A stretch of 64,000 bases of DNA. Origin: Cognatishimia activa. Lineage in GTDB: Bacteria > Pseudomonadota > Alphaproteobacteria > Rhodobacterales > Rhodobacteraceae. The DNA is taken from NCBI RefSeq assembly GCF_026016445.1, contig NZ_CP096147.1, forward strand, positions 2,082,501 through 2,146,500. Direction: 5' to 3'. Positions 8,594 to 17,778 of this stretch are shown here, in pieces (position 1 is the first letter of the stretch; every line of letters begins with the position of its first letter). The notes under the pieces are model-generated. The model made no database searches and was not told the origin of the DNA. It was given only the letters and a program-made list of their open reading frames with translations. The position numbers and the translations under genes are program-made.

Positions 8594-9375
8594 ATTGCTG
8601 TTTCCTTCTTTGGCGCTTCAGCGGGCAAAATGATGCCTTCGATCTGTGCCTTATCCATCAGCTCTGATGTGTAAGAGCGGGCAGCCTGAACCCAGGCTGC
8701 CCTTTCCAAAGCCTCGCGGACACGATTTTGCGCGGCTTCGAACGGGAGTTGGCGACCGTCTTCTTTGGCGTCCAAACGTATGATGTGAAAGCCAAAGCGT
8801 GTTTGAACAGGGGTCTGCGTGATCGCGCCTTCTTCTAGAGCTGACATTGCGATTTCAAACTCTGGAATCGTGTCATTTGGCGAAAGCTGCCCCAAAAAAC
8901 CACCAGCTTCAGCAGAGCCACATTGGCTGTGCTCTTTTGCCAGATCACCAAAACGCGCACCTTCATTGAGTTCAATGATCAATGCCTTCGCCGCGCCTTC
9001 GGTTTCGCAGAGAATGTGAGAGGCTTCCCAAAGAGGCGGGGTCTTGAACCGCGACGGATCTCGTTCCCATTCTGCCTTCACATCTTCATCAGAAACCACT
9101 TCGGCTTCTAGCGTTTGGTCGAGCAATGCCGCGATTTGAGCATCCTCTATGGTTTCACGGCGGCCATTTCCAAGAGCTCTCGGCTCTGCAGAAATGCCCA
9201 GCGCCTCGGCCTCACGCAGCAAAAGATGCCGGACGATCAATGCACGCGCTGCCTTGCGCCACGCCAATCCCGGTTTGCCTTTGGGGGCGGCGTGATTTTG
9301 CGCCTCAGCGGCGATGGAAGAGGCCGATATTTCGACCCCATCCACGATGACTGGCGGGAATAATGCCTGGTTCAT
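8590..9375 (-). CDS. Parvulin-type peptidyl-prolyl isomerase of the nar operon
   Basis: A 261-aa rotamase. The parvulin domain spans about residues 120-225: EASHILCETEGAAKALI, SQCGSAEAGGFLGQLSP and VQTRFGFHIIRLD. The N-terminal helical arm resembles NifM/SurA-type chaperones. There is no signal peptide, so it should act in the cytoplasm, probably on NarG/NarH folding. Parvulins at this position are known in several nar operons. The start lies just 3 bases after narI's stop codon. Confidence 0.9.
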   Translation of the reverse strand: MNQALFPPVIVDGVEISASSIAAEAQNHAAPKGKPGLAWRKAARALIVRHLLLREAEALGISAEPRALGNGRRETIEDAQIAALLDQTLEAEVVSDEDVKAEWERDPSRFKTPPLWEASHILCETEGAAKALIIELNEGARFGDLAKEHSQCGSAEAGGFLGQLSPNDTIPEFEIAMSALEEGAITQTPVQTRFGFHIIRLDAKEDGRQLPFEAAQNRVREALERAAWVQAARSYTSELMDKAQIEGIILPAEAPKKETAI

Positions 9376-9378
9376 GGC

Positions 9379-10068
9379 TTATTTCGCCGCTCCATGTTTG
9401 CGAGAGCGCACAACCTGATAGCCCGGACGCCAGAGGTAGCGCACTGGAGCTGACAGCATGTGAACGAGGCGTGTGAATGGGAAGACCAGAAAGATGGTCA
9501 GACCCAACACAAGGTGAGCTTTGAACACCGGTGCCACATCTTTCACGTAATCCGCCGCTGCCGCATCAAAGGTGAAGATACCCTGCGCCCAGGACATGAA
9601 CTTGACCATCTCATGACCATCCAGGTGACCCAGAGAGGCAAAGATGGTTGCCAGACCCAGCACCAACTGCGCCAGCAACAGAAGCAGGATCGCGATGTCT
9701 GCGAAGCTTGAAGTGCGGCGGATGCGTGGATCGGTCCAGCGGCGATGGAACAGCATCAAGCCGCCCACCAGCGCCATGACACCTGCGATACCACCGGCTA
9801 CAACGGCCAATGTCTGTTTTGCACCGTGGCTGATGCCAATGGCGTCAAAGATCCAGATCGGTGTGAGCAGACCGATGAGGTGACCAAAGAAGATCACCAG
9901 AACGCCCACGTGAAAAAGCCCTGATCCGATACGCAGCTGCTTGGTACGCAGCATTTGCGAAGACGACGACTTCCACGTGAAGGGATCGCGCTCATAGCGT
10001 GCGATTGAGCCGATGATCATCACCGCGAGGGCAATATACGGATAGGTTCCAAAGAGAAACTGATGCAT
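9379..10068 (-). CDS. narI: Respiratory nitrate reductase gamma subunit (cytochrome b)
   Basis: A membrane diheme b subunit that takes electrons from quinol and passes them to NarH. About 229 aa with five hydrophobic segments, starting MHQFLFGTYPYIALAVMIIG. Conserved histidines in FHVGVLVIFFGHLIGL and FKAHLVLGLTIFLVFPFTRLVHM fit the heme ligands. The start at 10068 has GGGAGG upstream; the longer frame runs back into narJ. It lies 11 bases after narJ. Confidence 0.96.
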   Translation of the reverse strand: MHQFLFGTYPYIALAVMIIGSIARYERDPFTWKSSSSQMLRTKQLRIGSGLFHVGVLVIFFGHLIGLLTPIWIFDAIGISHGAKQTLAVVAGGIAGVMALVGGLMLFHRRWTDPRIRRTSSFADIAILLLLLAQLVLGLATIFASLGHLDGHEMVKFMSWAQGIFTFDAAAADYVKDVAPVFKAHLVLGLTIFLVFPFTRLVHMLSAPVRYLWRPGYQVVRSRKHGAAK

Positions 10069-10079
10069 GTCTACCTCCC

Positions 10080-10778
10080 TTATTCCGCGGCTGTCGCGGG
10101 GGTTACGGGTTGATCCATTTTCGCTAGCATGTCGCGCACCTGTGGACATCCGGCGTTCGGGTCTGGTCCAAAGCGCACTTCGCTTTCCTCCCAGACACGA
10201 TCCAGCGCCTCGAGGTCTTCAGGATCGGTTTCGGGCTTTTTCATAAGCTCGGCCACCGCCTCCTGATCGACCTTCGCACCAGAGAGCTGCAACAGGGATG
10301 CAAAGATCGGCGCGTATGTGCTGTCACGACCCTGGAGGCGCTGTTCGATGGCCTCCAGGATGTGACCTGCGTCCGCCAGAGTATCCTGCGCTTCCGCGAG
10401 AGGGCGCGTAGACAGGAACTCCAGCAGAACCGGCAGATGGTCTGGCAGTTCCACCGTGACCGGGTCAAAGCCCGCGTCACGATAGGTTTCCACCAGGCTC
10501 ACCATGGCGCTACCGCGGTCGCGGCTTTCGCCATGCACATGCTCAAAGAGGTTGAGGCTCAGGGTGCGTGAGCGATCAAAGAGACCAACATAGCGCTCTT
10601 GCAGGTCGTAGATGTCGTCCTGCTCAAGCTCAGTCAGCAGCGGTGCAAGCGCCCGGCGGTTGGCTGCGGTCAGACGTGGGTCTGACATCAGCACCGCCGA
10701 AATCTCGGAAATGGCGCCCTGCAATTCCTTTGTCGGATAGCTCAGGATGACGGAAAGAGATTTGAATGTCCGGTCCAT
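10080..10778 (-). CDS. narJ: Nitrate reductase molybdenum cofactor assembly chaperone
   Basis: A cytoplasmic chaperone of the TorD/NarJ family that inserts the molybdenum cofactor into NarG and holds NarGH before membrane anchoring. About 232 aa with LSYPTKELQ, DLQERYVGLFDRSRTLSLNLFEHVHGESRDRG and LPVLLEFLS, all family hallmarks. The ATG overlaps the narH stop (TGATG), preceded by a near-perfect AGGAGGTGAT. A GTG three bases upstream is possible but badly spaced. Confidence 0.96.
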   Translation of the reverse strand: MDRTFKSLSVILSYPTKELQGAISEISAVLMSDPRLTAANRRALAPLLTELEQDDIYDLQERYVGLFDRSRTLSLNLFEHVHGESRDRGSAMVSLVETYRDAGFDPVTVELPDHLPVLLEFLSTRPLAEAQDTLADAGHILEAIEQRLQGRDSTYAPIFASLLQLSGAKVDQEAVAELMKKPETDPEDLEALDRVWEESEVRFGPDPNAGCPQVRDMLAKMDQPVTPATAAE

Positions 10779-12301
10779 CACATCACCTCCTCAGGCATTT
10801 TCAGGGGTTTCTTTTTGCCACCAAAGAGCGACTTGCCAGATGTGCCACCAGAGCAGCCATTGGTGTCGGTGAAGCCGCAGCCGCCACGTAGGTCGTAGGC
10901 TTCTTCGACATGTTCCCAGTGGGTTGTCGGGATGACAAAGCGGTCTTCGTAGTTGGCGATCGCCATGATGTGGTACATGTCGTCGATCTGATCCGGTGTC
11001 AGGCCAACGCGGTCTGCGATGCCTTCGTCGATCACACCTTCGATGGTTTTGGTCCGCATATAGCTGCGCATCGCGAGCATACGTTCCAGCGCGCTGGCCA
11101 CTGGGGCCTCGTCACCAGCTGTCAGCATGTTGGCGAGGTAACGCACTGGAATGCGGAGGTTTTTCACATCCGGCATGCCATCTTCTGCGCTGATCGCACC
11201 TGCTTCGGCAGCGTTCTGGATCGGCGAGAGTGGCGGAATGTACCAGACCATTGGCAGAGTGCGATATTCCGGGTGCAGCGGGAAGGCCACTTTCCATTCC
11301 ATCGCCATCTTCCACACAGGGCTTTCCTGCGCGGCTTTGATCCAGTCCTGAGGTACACCTTCGGCCTCAGCCGCTTTGATGACCTCTGGATCGTTTGGAT
11401 CAAGGAAGACACCTAGTTGGGCATCATAGAGATCCATTTCTGAATCTGTACCAGCCGCTTCGGCGATCTTATCCGCATCATAGAGCATCACGCCCAGATA
11501 CCGGATACGACCCACACAGGTTTCCGAACAGACGGTTGGGTTACCGCTTTCGATCCGAGGGTAGCAGAGCGTACATTTCTCAGACTTACCGCTTTCCCAG
11601 TTGTAGTAGACCTTTTTGTAAGGGCAGCCAGAGACACACATCCGCCAGCCACGACATTTTTCCTGGTCGATCAGGACAATGCCGTCTTCCTCGCGTTTGT
11701 AGATCGCGCCGGATGGGCAGGAGGCTGCACAGGCCGGGTTGAGGCAGTGCTCACAAAGCCGCGGCAGGTACATCATGAAGGTGTTTTCGTACTCGCCGTA
11801 GATTTCCTTCTGAATGCCTTCGAAGTTGTAATCCTGCGAGCGTTTCTCGAATTCACCGCCCAGGATTTCCTCCCAGTTTGGCCCTTTCTCGATCTTCTCC
11901 ATCCGCTCGCCGGTGATCTTTGATCTTGGGCGTGCGGTTGGGAAGGCCTTCATCTCAGGTGCGGACTTCAGGTGGTCGTAGTCGAAATCAAACGGCTCAT
12001 AGTAGTCGTCGATTTCTGGCAGGTCCGGGTTACCGAAGATATTGGACAGGATCCGCCATTTCGCACCCTGTTTGGGCTGCAGCTTGCCGGATTTGGTCCG
12101 CTCCCAGCCACCGTTCCATCGCGCCTGGTTTTCCCAGTCGGTTGGATAGCCGGTGCCCGGTTTGGTTTCCACGTTGTTGAACCAGGCGTATTCCACGCCC
12201 TCACGGTTCGTCCAAACGTTCTTACAAGTGACAGAACATGTGTGGCACCCGATACATTTATCGAGGTTCAGCACCATGCCGATTTGTGCGCGGACTTTCA
12301 T
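10778..12301 (-). CDS. narH: Respiratory nitrate reductase beta subunit (iron-sulfur)
   Basis: An electron-transfer subunit of 507 aa. Ferredoxin-type ligands start at C16-x2-C19-x2-C22-x3-C26 (KCIGCHTCSVTCK), followed by CEHCLNPACAASCP and CRGWRMCVSGCP. The tryptophan in CRGW replaces a cysteine, as in other NarH proteins, giving the single 3Fe-4S cluster next to three 4Fe-4S clusters. The start overlaps the narG stop by 4 bases. Confidence 0.98.
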   Translation of the reverse strand: MKVRAQIGMVLNLDKCIGCHTCSVTCKNVWTNREGVEYAWFNNVETKPGTGYPTDWENQARWNGGWERTKSGKLQPKQGAKWRILSNIFGNPDLPEIDDYYEPFDFDYDHLKSAPEMKAFPTARPRSKITGERMEKIEKGPNWEEILGGEFEKRSQDYNFEGIQKEIYGEYENTFMMYLPRLCEHCLNPACAASCPSGAIYKREEDGIVLIDQEKCRGWRMCVSGCPYKKVYYNWESGKSEKCTLCYPRIESGNPTVCSETCVGRIRYLGVMLYDADKIAEAAGTDSEMDLYDAQLGVFLDPNDPEVIKAAEAEGVPQDWIKAAQESPVWKMAMEWKVAFPLHPEYRTLPMVWYIPPLSPIQNAAEAGAISAEDGMPDVKNLRIPVRYLANMLTAGDEAPVASALERMLAMRSYMRTKTIEGVIDEGIADRVGLTPDQIDDMYHIMAIANYEDRFVIPTTHWEHVEEAYDLRGGCGFTDTNGCSGGTSGKSLFGGKKKPLKMPEEVM

Positions 12302-15300
12302 TCTGCTGCCTCCGGAGTTGGGGTTGCTTCTTCGTCGAGCCAGTCGATCTTCTTCATTTTGCGGACCACGACGAATTCATCGCGGTTTGCGCCGACGGTG
12401 CCGTAGTAGTTGAAGCCGTAGCTCTGCTGCGCATAGCCACCGATCATATGGGTTGGTTTCAGGGTCGCCCGGGTGACCGAGTTGTGAATACCGCCCCTAT
12501 TCCCGGTCTTCTCAGAACCCGGCGTGTTCACGATCTTCTCTTGCGCGTGATACATGAAGGTTGTGCCATCTTTCATGCGCTGTGAGACCACCGCCCGCGC
12601 TGTCAAAGCCCCGTTGGAGTTATAAAGCTCGATCCAATCGTTATCGACGATACCAACGGATTTGGCGTCATTTTCAGACAGCCAGACCACCGGACCACCA
12701 CGGTTGAGCGTCAGCATCAACAGGTTGTCGGAATAGGTGGAGTGGATGCCCCATTTCTGGTGCGGTGTGATGAAGTTGAGGAACAGGTTGTCCCCGTCAT
12801 CCAGCACGTCCTTGTTGATGGTCTTCAGATCAACCGGAGGCCGGTAGGACATAAAGCCCTCGCCAAAGGCCAGCATCCATTCGTGATCCTGATAGGTCTG
12901 CTGACGACCTGTCAGCGTCCGCCATGGGATCAGCTCATGTACGTTGGTGTAACCCGCGTTGTAGCAGACATGCTCACTTTCAAGGCCAGACCAAGTCGGG
13001 GAGGAGATGATCTTACGAGGCTGCGCAGCAATGTCCCGGAAGCGGATTTTCTCTTCTTCCTTTGGCTTCGCCAGATGGGTGTGGTCGCGACCTGTTGCCT
13101 TGGACAGAGTGTCCCAGGCCTTCACTGCGACTTCACCGTTGGTTTCCGGCGCGAGCATCAGTAGCATCTCCGCCGCATCAATCGCGGTTTCGATTTTTGG
13201 CTGACCTTTGCTGACGCCTTCTTCACGGACAACGCCGTTCAGATCGCGCAGCAGTTCCACCTCATGGGCGGCATCCACGTTGATGCCTTTACCACCGTTG
13301 CCGAGCTTCTCCAGAAGAGGCCCAACAGCGGTGAACTTCTTGTAAAGGTTCGGATAATCCCGCTCGACCGCGATGTAGTTCGGTGCGGTTTTACCCGGGA
13401 TCAGATCACATTCGCCTTTCTTCCAGTCTTGAACGACAGGCTGGGCCAATTCGCCCGGAGTGTCGTGCAGGATTGGCAGCTGAACGATGTCGGTTTCAAC
13501 GCCTAGGATTTCCGGCGCCACTTCAGAGAACTTCTTGGCGATGCCTTTGAAGATTTCCCAGTCGGTGCGGCTTTCGTATGCCGGATCGACCGCCGCTTGC
13601 AGCGGGTGGATGAAGGGGTGCATGTCCGAGGTGTTGAGGTCGTCTTTCTCATACCAGCTGGCGGTCGGCAGAACGATGTCTGAGTAAACAGCCGTTGTGG
13701 ACATGCGGAAGTCGATGGTGACCAGCAGGTCGAGTTTGCCCTGAGGCGCCTCGTCATGCCAGACAGCTTCTTTCGGTTTCTGCTTGCCTTCTTCGCCAAG
13801 GTCTTTGCCCATCACACCGTGGTCTGTGCCGAGAAGGTGCTTGAGGAAATACTCGTGGCCCTTGCCGGACGAACCCAGCAGGTTTGAGCGCCAGACAAAG
13901 AGGTTACGCGGCCAGTTTTCTGGCGCATCCGGGTCTTCGCAGGACATCTCCAGATCGCCCGCCTTCAGGTGCTTGGCGACATACTCGGGCACTTCCAGAC
14001 CAGCCGCTTTTGCCGCTTTGGAAACCTCAAGCGGGTTGGTCTTCAGCTGCGGTGCAGACGGCAACCAGCCCATGCGTTCCGCACGAATGTTGTAGTCGAT
14101 CATGCTGATGTCCCAGTCACCTTCCGGTGCGGTTGGGCTCAGGATTTCATCGGCTTCCAGCTGCTCATAACGCCACTGGTCGGTGTGCGCATACCACATG
14201 GAAGTTGAGTTCATGTGGCGTGGCGGACGGTTCCAGTCGAGTGCAAACGCGAGAGGCAACCAGCCGGTTTGCGGACGCAGTTTTTCCTGGCCCACATAGT
14301 GGCTCCAGCCACCGCCGGACTGACCAACACAACCACACATCACCAGCATGTTGATGACGCCACGGTAGTTCATATCCATGTGGTACCAGTGGTTCATCGC
14401 CGCGCCGATGATGACCATGGATTTACCATTGGTATCCGCCGCGTTCTGCGCGAATTCACGCGCCACCTGGATGATCTTGTCCTGTGGGACACCGGTGATT
14501 TTCTCTGCCCAGGCAGGTGTGCCCGGCATATCAACGGAGTAGTCACTTGTGACCCAATCGCCACCCAGACCACGGTCGAGACCATAGTTTGCGCAGAAGA
14601 GGTCAAAGACGGTTGCGACCAGAACTTCGCCGTCGGCTGTCTTGATCTTCTTGACCGGCACATTGCGGGTCATCACGTCAGGGTGGCCACATTGCACCCA
14701 GTTTTCAGTGGCTTGGCCACCGAAGTATGGGAAATCGACGCCACGCACATCGTCGTGGTCTTCTTCCAGCACGAAGGACATCGCGAGGTCGGTCTGCTCA
14801 CATTGTGCCTTGCTTTCGAGGTTCCACTCACCGTCTTCGCCCCAGCGGTAACCGATGGAGCCGTTTGGCGCGACCAGCCCGCCACTTTCGCGGTCCCAGG
14901 CGACGGTTTTCCATTCCGGGTTGTTCTCTTCACCCAGTTTTCCGTCCAGATCGTCAGCGCGCAGGAAGCGGCCAGCAACCAGTTGATCGCCTTTCTGTTC
15001 CAGCTTCACCAGCATCGGGAAGTCAGAGTACTTGCGTGTGTAATCCGTGAAATACGGTACCTGCTGATCGAGGTGGAATTCACGCAGAATGACGTGGCCA
15101 AAGGCTTGCGCCAAAGCGGCGTCTGTACCCTGTTTGGCGTTGAGCCACACATCGCCGAATTTCGCTGCCTCGGAATAGTCCGGGCAGATCACGGCCGACT
15201 TTGTGCCGCGATAGCGTGCTTCGGTGTAGAAGTGCGCATCTGGCGTCCGGGTTTGCGGCACGTTGGAGCCCCAGAGAAGCAGGTAGCCTGCGTTGTACCA

Positions 15301-16029
15301 GTCGGCACTTTCAGGAACATCGGTCTGCTCACCCCAGGTCATTGGGCTTGCTGGTGGCAAGTCGCAGTACCAGTCGTAGAAGGAGCCGCAGACGCCGCCC
15401 AGCAGGCTGAGGTAGCGGGAACCGGCTGCGTAAGACACCATGGACATCGCTGGAATTGGCGAGAAGCCAATCACGCGGTCCGGGCCGTAGGTTTTGGCAG
15501 TGTAAGCGTTGGCGGCGGCGATCAGCTCTTGGGCTTCATCCCAAGTCGCGCGCACAAAGCCGCCCTTGCCGCGCAGTTTCACATAGTGATTGCGCAAAAT
15601 CGGGTCATTCTGGATTTTGGTCCAGGCGGTGGTCGCATCCATGGTCTCGCGCATCTTGCGCCATGCTTTCAGCAGGCGGCCGCGGACCAGAGGGTGTTTC
15701 ACACGGTTGGCAGAATAGAGGTACCAGCTGTAGCTTGCACCACGGGCACAGCCACGAGGTTCGTGGTTCGGCAGATCAGGCCGGGTGCGTGGGTAATCCG
15801 TTTGCTGAGTTTCCCAGGTCACAATCCCGGATTTCACGTAGATTTTCCAGGAACAGGAACCGGTGCAGTTCACCCCGTGGGTCGAGCGCACCACTTTGTC
15901 GTGACGCCAGCGATTGCGATAGGTGTCTTCCCAGTCGCGGTTTTCACGGGTTGTCTGACCGTGACCATCGGAAAACGTATCGATTTCCTTGGATTGTAAA
16001 AAGTTCAATCGGTCGAGCAGGTGGCTCAT
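12298..16029 (-). CDS. narG: Respiratory nitrate reductase alpha subunit (molybdoenzyme)
   Basis: The catalytic subunit that reduces nitrate to nitrite on the cytoplasmic face. It is 1243 aa, the usual length. The FS0 cluster ligands H51, C55, C59 and C94 and the molybdenum ligand D223 (YCDLPPASP) align with E. coli positions. The N-terminus lacks a twin-arginine export signal, as expected for membrane NarG rather than periplasmic NapA. Confidence 0.98.
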   Translation of the reverse strand: MSHLLDRLNFLQSKEIDTFSDGHGQTTRENRDWEDTYRNRWRHDKVVRSTHGVNCTGSCSWKIYVKSGIVTWETQQTDYPRTRPDLPNHEPRGCARGASYSWYLYSANRVKHPLVRGRLLKAWRKMRETMDATTAWTKIQNDPILRNHYVKLRGKGGFVRATWDEAQELIAAANAYTAKTYGPDRVIGFSPIPAMSMVSYAAGSRYLSLLGGVCGSFYDWYCDLPPASPMTWGEQTDVPESADWYNAGYLLLWGSNVPQTRTPDAHFYTEARYRGTKSAVICPDYSEAAKFGDVWLNAKQGTDAALAQAFGHVILREFHLDQQVPYFTDYTRKYSDFPMLVKLEQKGDQLVAGRFLRADDLDGKLGEENNPEWKTVAWDRESGGLVAPNGSIGYRWGEDGEWNLESKAQCEQTDLAMSFVLEEDHDDVRGVDFPYFGGQATENWVQCGHPDVMTRNVPVKKIKTADGEVLVATVFDLFCANYGLDRGLGGDWVTSDYSVDMPGTPAWAEKITGVPQDKIIQVAREFAQNAADTNGKSMVIIGAAMNHWYHMDMNYRGVINMLVMCGCVGQSGGGWSHYVGQEKLRPQTGWLPLAFALDWNRPPRHMNSTSMWYAHTDQWRYEQLEADEILSPTAPEGDWDISMIDYNIRAERMGWLPSAPQLKTNPLEVSKAAKAAGLEVPEYVAKHLKAGDLEMSCEDPDAPENWPRNLFVWRSNLLGSSGKGHEYFLKHLLGTDHGVMGKDLGEEGKQKPKEAVWHDEAPQGKLDLLVTIDFRMSTTAVYSDIVLPTASWYEKDDLNTSDMHPFIHPLQAAVDPAYESRTDWEIFKGIAKKFSEVAPEILGVETDIVQLPILHDTPGELAQPVVQDWKKGECDLIPGKTAPNYIAVERDYPNLYKKFTAVGPLLEKLGNGGKGINVDAAHEVELLRDLNGVVREEGVSKGQPKIETAIDAAEMLLMLAPETNGEVAVKAWDTLSKATGRDHTHLAKPKEEEKIRFRDIAAQPRKIISSPTWSGLESEHVCYNAGYTNVHELIPWRTLTGRQQTYQDHEWMLAFGEGFMSYRPPVDLKTINKDVLDDGDNLFLNFITPHQKWGIHSTYSDNLLMLTLNRGGPVVWLSENDAKSVGIVDNDWIELYNSNGALTARAVVSQRMKDGTTFMYHAQEKIVNTPGSEKTGNRGGIHNSVTRATLKPTHMIGGYAQQSYGFNYYGTVGANRDEFVVVRKMKKIDWLDEEATPTPEAAE

Positions 16030-16069
16030 AGTATTGGCTCCCAGAGTGTTTCCCGAGGGGGTTTAGGGT

Positions 16070-16098
16070 GCCTGCCCGAAGTGCAGCTCCGGACAGGC
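16070..16098 (-). other. Intercistronic stem-loop narK2-narG
   Basis: GCCTG and CAGGC (16070-16074 / 16094-16098) close a hairpin extended by CCG/CGG pairs with one mismatch. No T-run follows, so it is more likely an mRNA stability or processing element than a terminator. Confidence 0.45.
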
Positions 16099-16108
16099 GA
16101 AGGGACGC

Positions 16109-17716
16109 TTAAGGGTTCTTGATGTAGGCGCCTGGGCGCAGGTAGAACCACCAGTTGATGACGATGCAGACGCCGTAGAAGATGGCAAATCCGTAAAGCG
16201 CAATCTCAGGGGTTCCGGCTTTCATCTGCTCGCCGAAAACTTTCGGGATGATGAAGGCACCGTAGGCGGCCACCGCGGCTGTCCAACCCAGAACCGGACC
16301 AGCCTGTTCTTTGTTGAAGGCCACGGCGATGGTCCGGAAGGTAGACCCGTTGCCGATGCCAGTTGCCGCGAAGAGGATCAGGAACAGACCCAAGAATGGG
16401 TAGAAGTATTGTTCCGGAGTGGCGGAGTTGTAGGCCGCTTGGATGAAGTAAGCCACACCCAGAGCCGATGCCACCATCACAATGGAGATCCACTGGGTCA
16501 CGCGGGCACCGCCGAGTTTGTCAGCGAGCGACCCACCGATTGGGCGGATCAACGCGCCGATGAATGGCCCCATCCAGGCAAACATCAGGGCAGATGGGCC
16601 GTTCGGGTTCACTGTGTCGTGGGTCATCACGCCGCCCACTTCGAGGTGACTGAAGCCGAAGACTACTTTGATGGTCAGTGCCAGAGCTGCGGAATACCCG
16701 ATAAAGCTACCAAAGGTCATTGTGTAGATTACGGTCATCGCCCAAGTGTGCTTGTTGCCGAAAATCTTGTACTGACGTGTCAGGTTCTGACCCACTTGGC
16801 CGGGGATCATTTTTAGACCCAGAACAGTCAGCGCGATCACGATGGGTAACACGATCCATTTGGAGACACCAAAGCCAGAGCCCCCCACGTTTTCGGGCAG
16901 CATCAGCCACAGGCCAAATCCTGCGCAGACAAAGCCGATCAGCAGCATGAAGGTGATGATGCCAAAGGCACCAACTGGGCTTGGGATGTCAGGGCTCACG
17001 TGCTCGTCGCGGATGTTGTTCATGCCAAGCCAGCCAGCGATGGCCAGTGGGATGAGAAGCAGCAACCAGACGAAGCCAGCATTGTGGATGTAAGTTGGTG
17101 TACCAGCAGGGATTTTACCGATCAGAGTACCGGAAGTGTTTTCCAGGATCATCGGATCGCCACCGAAGAGGCCAAATGTCATCACCAGAGGAATGACGAT
17201 CTGCATGGTGGTCACACCGAAGTTGCCCAGACCCGCGTTCATGCCCAGCGCATACCCCTGAATCTTCTTAGGGAAGAAGAACGAGATGTTGGACATGGAA
17301 GACGAGAAGTTACCGCCGCCAATACCGCTGAGGAAGGCCAGAAGCTGGAACTGCCACAGAGGTGTATCTGGGTTTTGCAGCGCCAGACCTGCGCCAATCG
17401 CCGGGATCATCAGCAGCGCTGTGGTGAAGAAAATGGTGTTTCGCCCACCCGCGATACGGATGAAGAAGGTCGAAGGGATGCGCAGCGTTGCGCCGGTCAG
17501 ACCGGCAATCGCTGCCAGTGTGAAGAGTTCAGAGTTTTCAAAGGCAAAGCCCAGGTTGATCATCTGAACGGTGATGATCCCCCAATACAGCCAGACAGCA
17601 AAGCCACAGAGCAGCGATGGAATGGATATCCAGAGGTTCCTGTTGGCGATGGCGCGCCCGGTCGAGGACCAAAAGGCCTCATCATCCGGCGCATAGTTTC
17701 TAAGATCTTGTCCCAA
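16109..17716 (-). CDS. narK: NarK2-type nitrate/nitrite transporter
   Basis: A 12-TM major facilitator protein of 535 aa. It has the NNP signatures GNFSSSMSNISFFFPKKIQGYALGMNAGLGNFGVTTMQ and a second GIGNGSTFRTIAVAF, which line the anion path with conserved arginines (R60s and the R of RIPSTF). The NarK2 class mainly exchanges nitrate for nitrite. It lies between narK1 and narG in the operon. In Paracoccus the two NarK types are fused into one protein; here they are separate genes. Confidence 0.93.
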   Translation of the reverse strand: MGQDLRNYAPDDEAFWSSTGRAIANRNLWISIPSLLCGFAVWLYWGIITVQMINLGFAFENSELFTLAAIAGLTGATLRIPSTFFIRIAGGRNTIFFTTALLMIPAIGAGLALQNPDTPLWQFQLLAFLSGIGGGNFSSSMSNISFFFPKKIQGYALGMNAGLGNFGVTTMQIVIPLVMTFGLFGGDPMILENTSGTLIGKIPAGTPTYIHNAGFVWLLLLIPLAIAGWLGMNNIRDEHVSPDIPSPVGAFGIITFMLLIGFVCAGFGLWLMLPENVGGSGFGVSKWIVLPIVIALTVLGLKMIPGQVGQNLTRQYKIFGNKHTWAMTVIYTMTFGSFIGYSAALALTIKVVFGFSHLEVGGVMTHDTVNPNGPSALMFAWMGPFIGALIRPIGGSLADKLGGARVTQWISIVMVASALGVAYFIQAAYNSATPEQYFYPFLGLFLILFAATGIGNGSTFRTIAVAFNKEQAGPVLGWTAAVAAYGAFIIPKVFGEQMKAGTPEIALYGFAIFYGVCIVINWWFYLRPGAYIKNP

Positions 17717-17746
17717 TGGGTCTCTCCTCGTCGTTGAGGTGGTTGG

Positions 17747-17768
17747 GGCGGGCCAGCTCTGGCCCGCC
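17747..17768 (-). other. Intercistronic stem-loop narK1-narK2
   Basis: A perfect 9-bp stem (GGCGGGCCA / TGGCCCGCC) with a 4-base loop lies in the 62-bp gap. There is no T-run, so it probably protects or processes the narK1 part of the message. Confidence 0.5.
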
Positions 17769-17778
17769 GGATTTCGGA

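Noticed and set aside
12742..13164. Other rightward frames across the nar operon
   Set aside because: Antisense to well-defined nar genes.
14215..15999. Long rightward open frame (594 codons) antisense to narG
   Set aside because: It mirrors the GC-biased codons of narG; the protein has no domain, and narG is certain.
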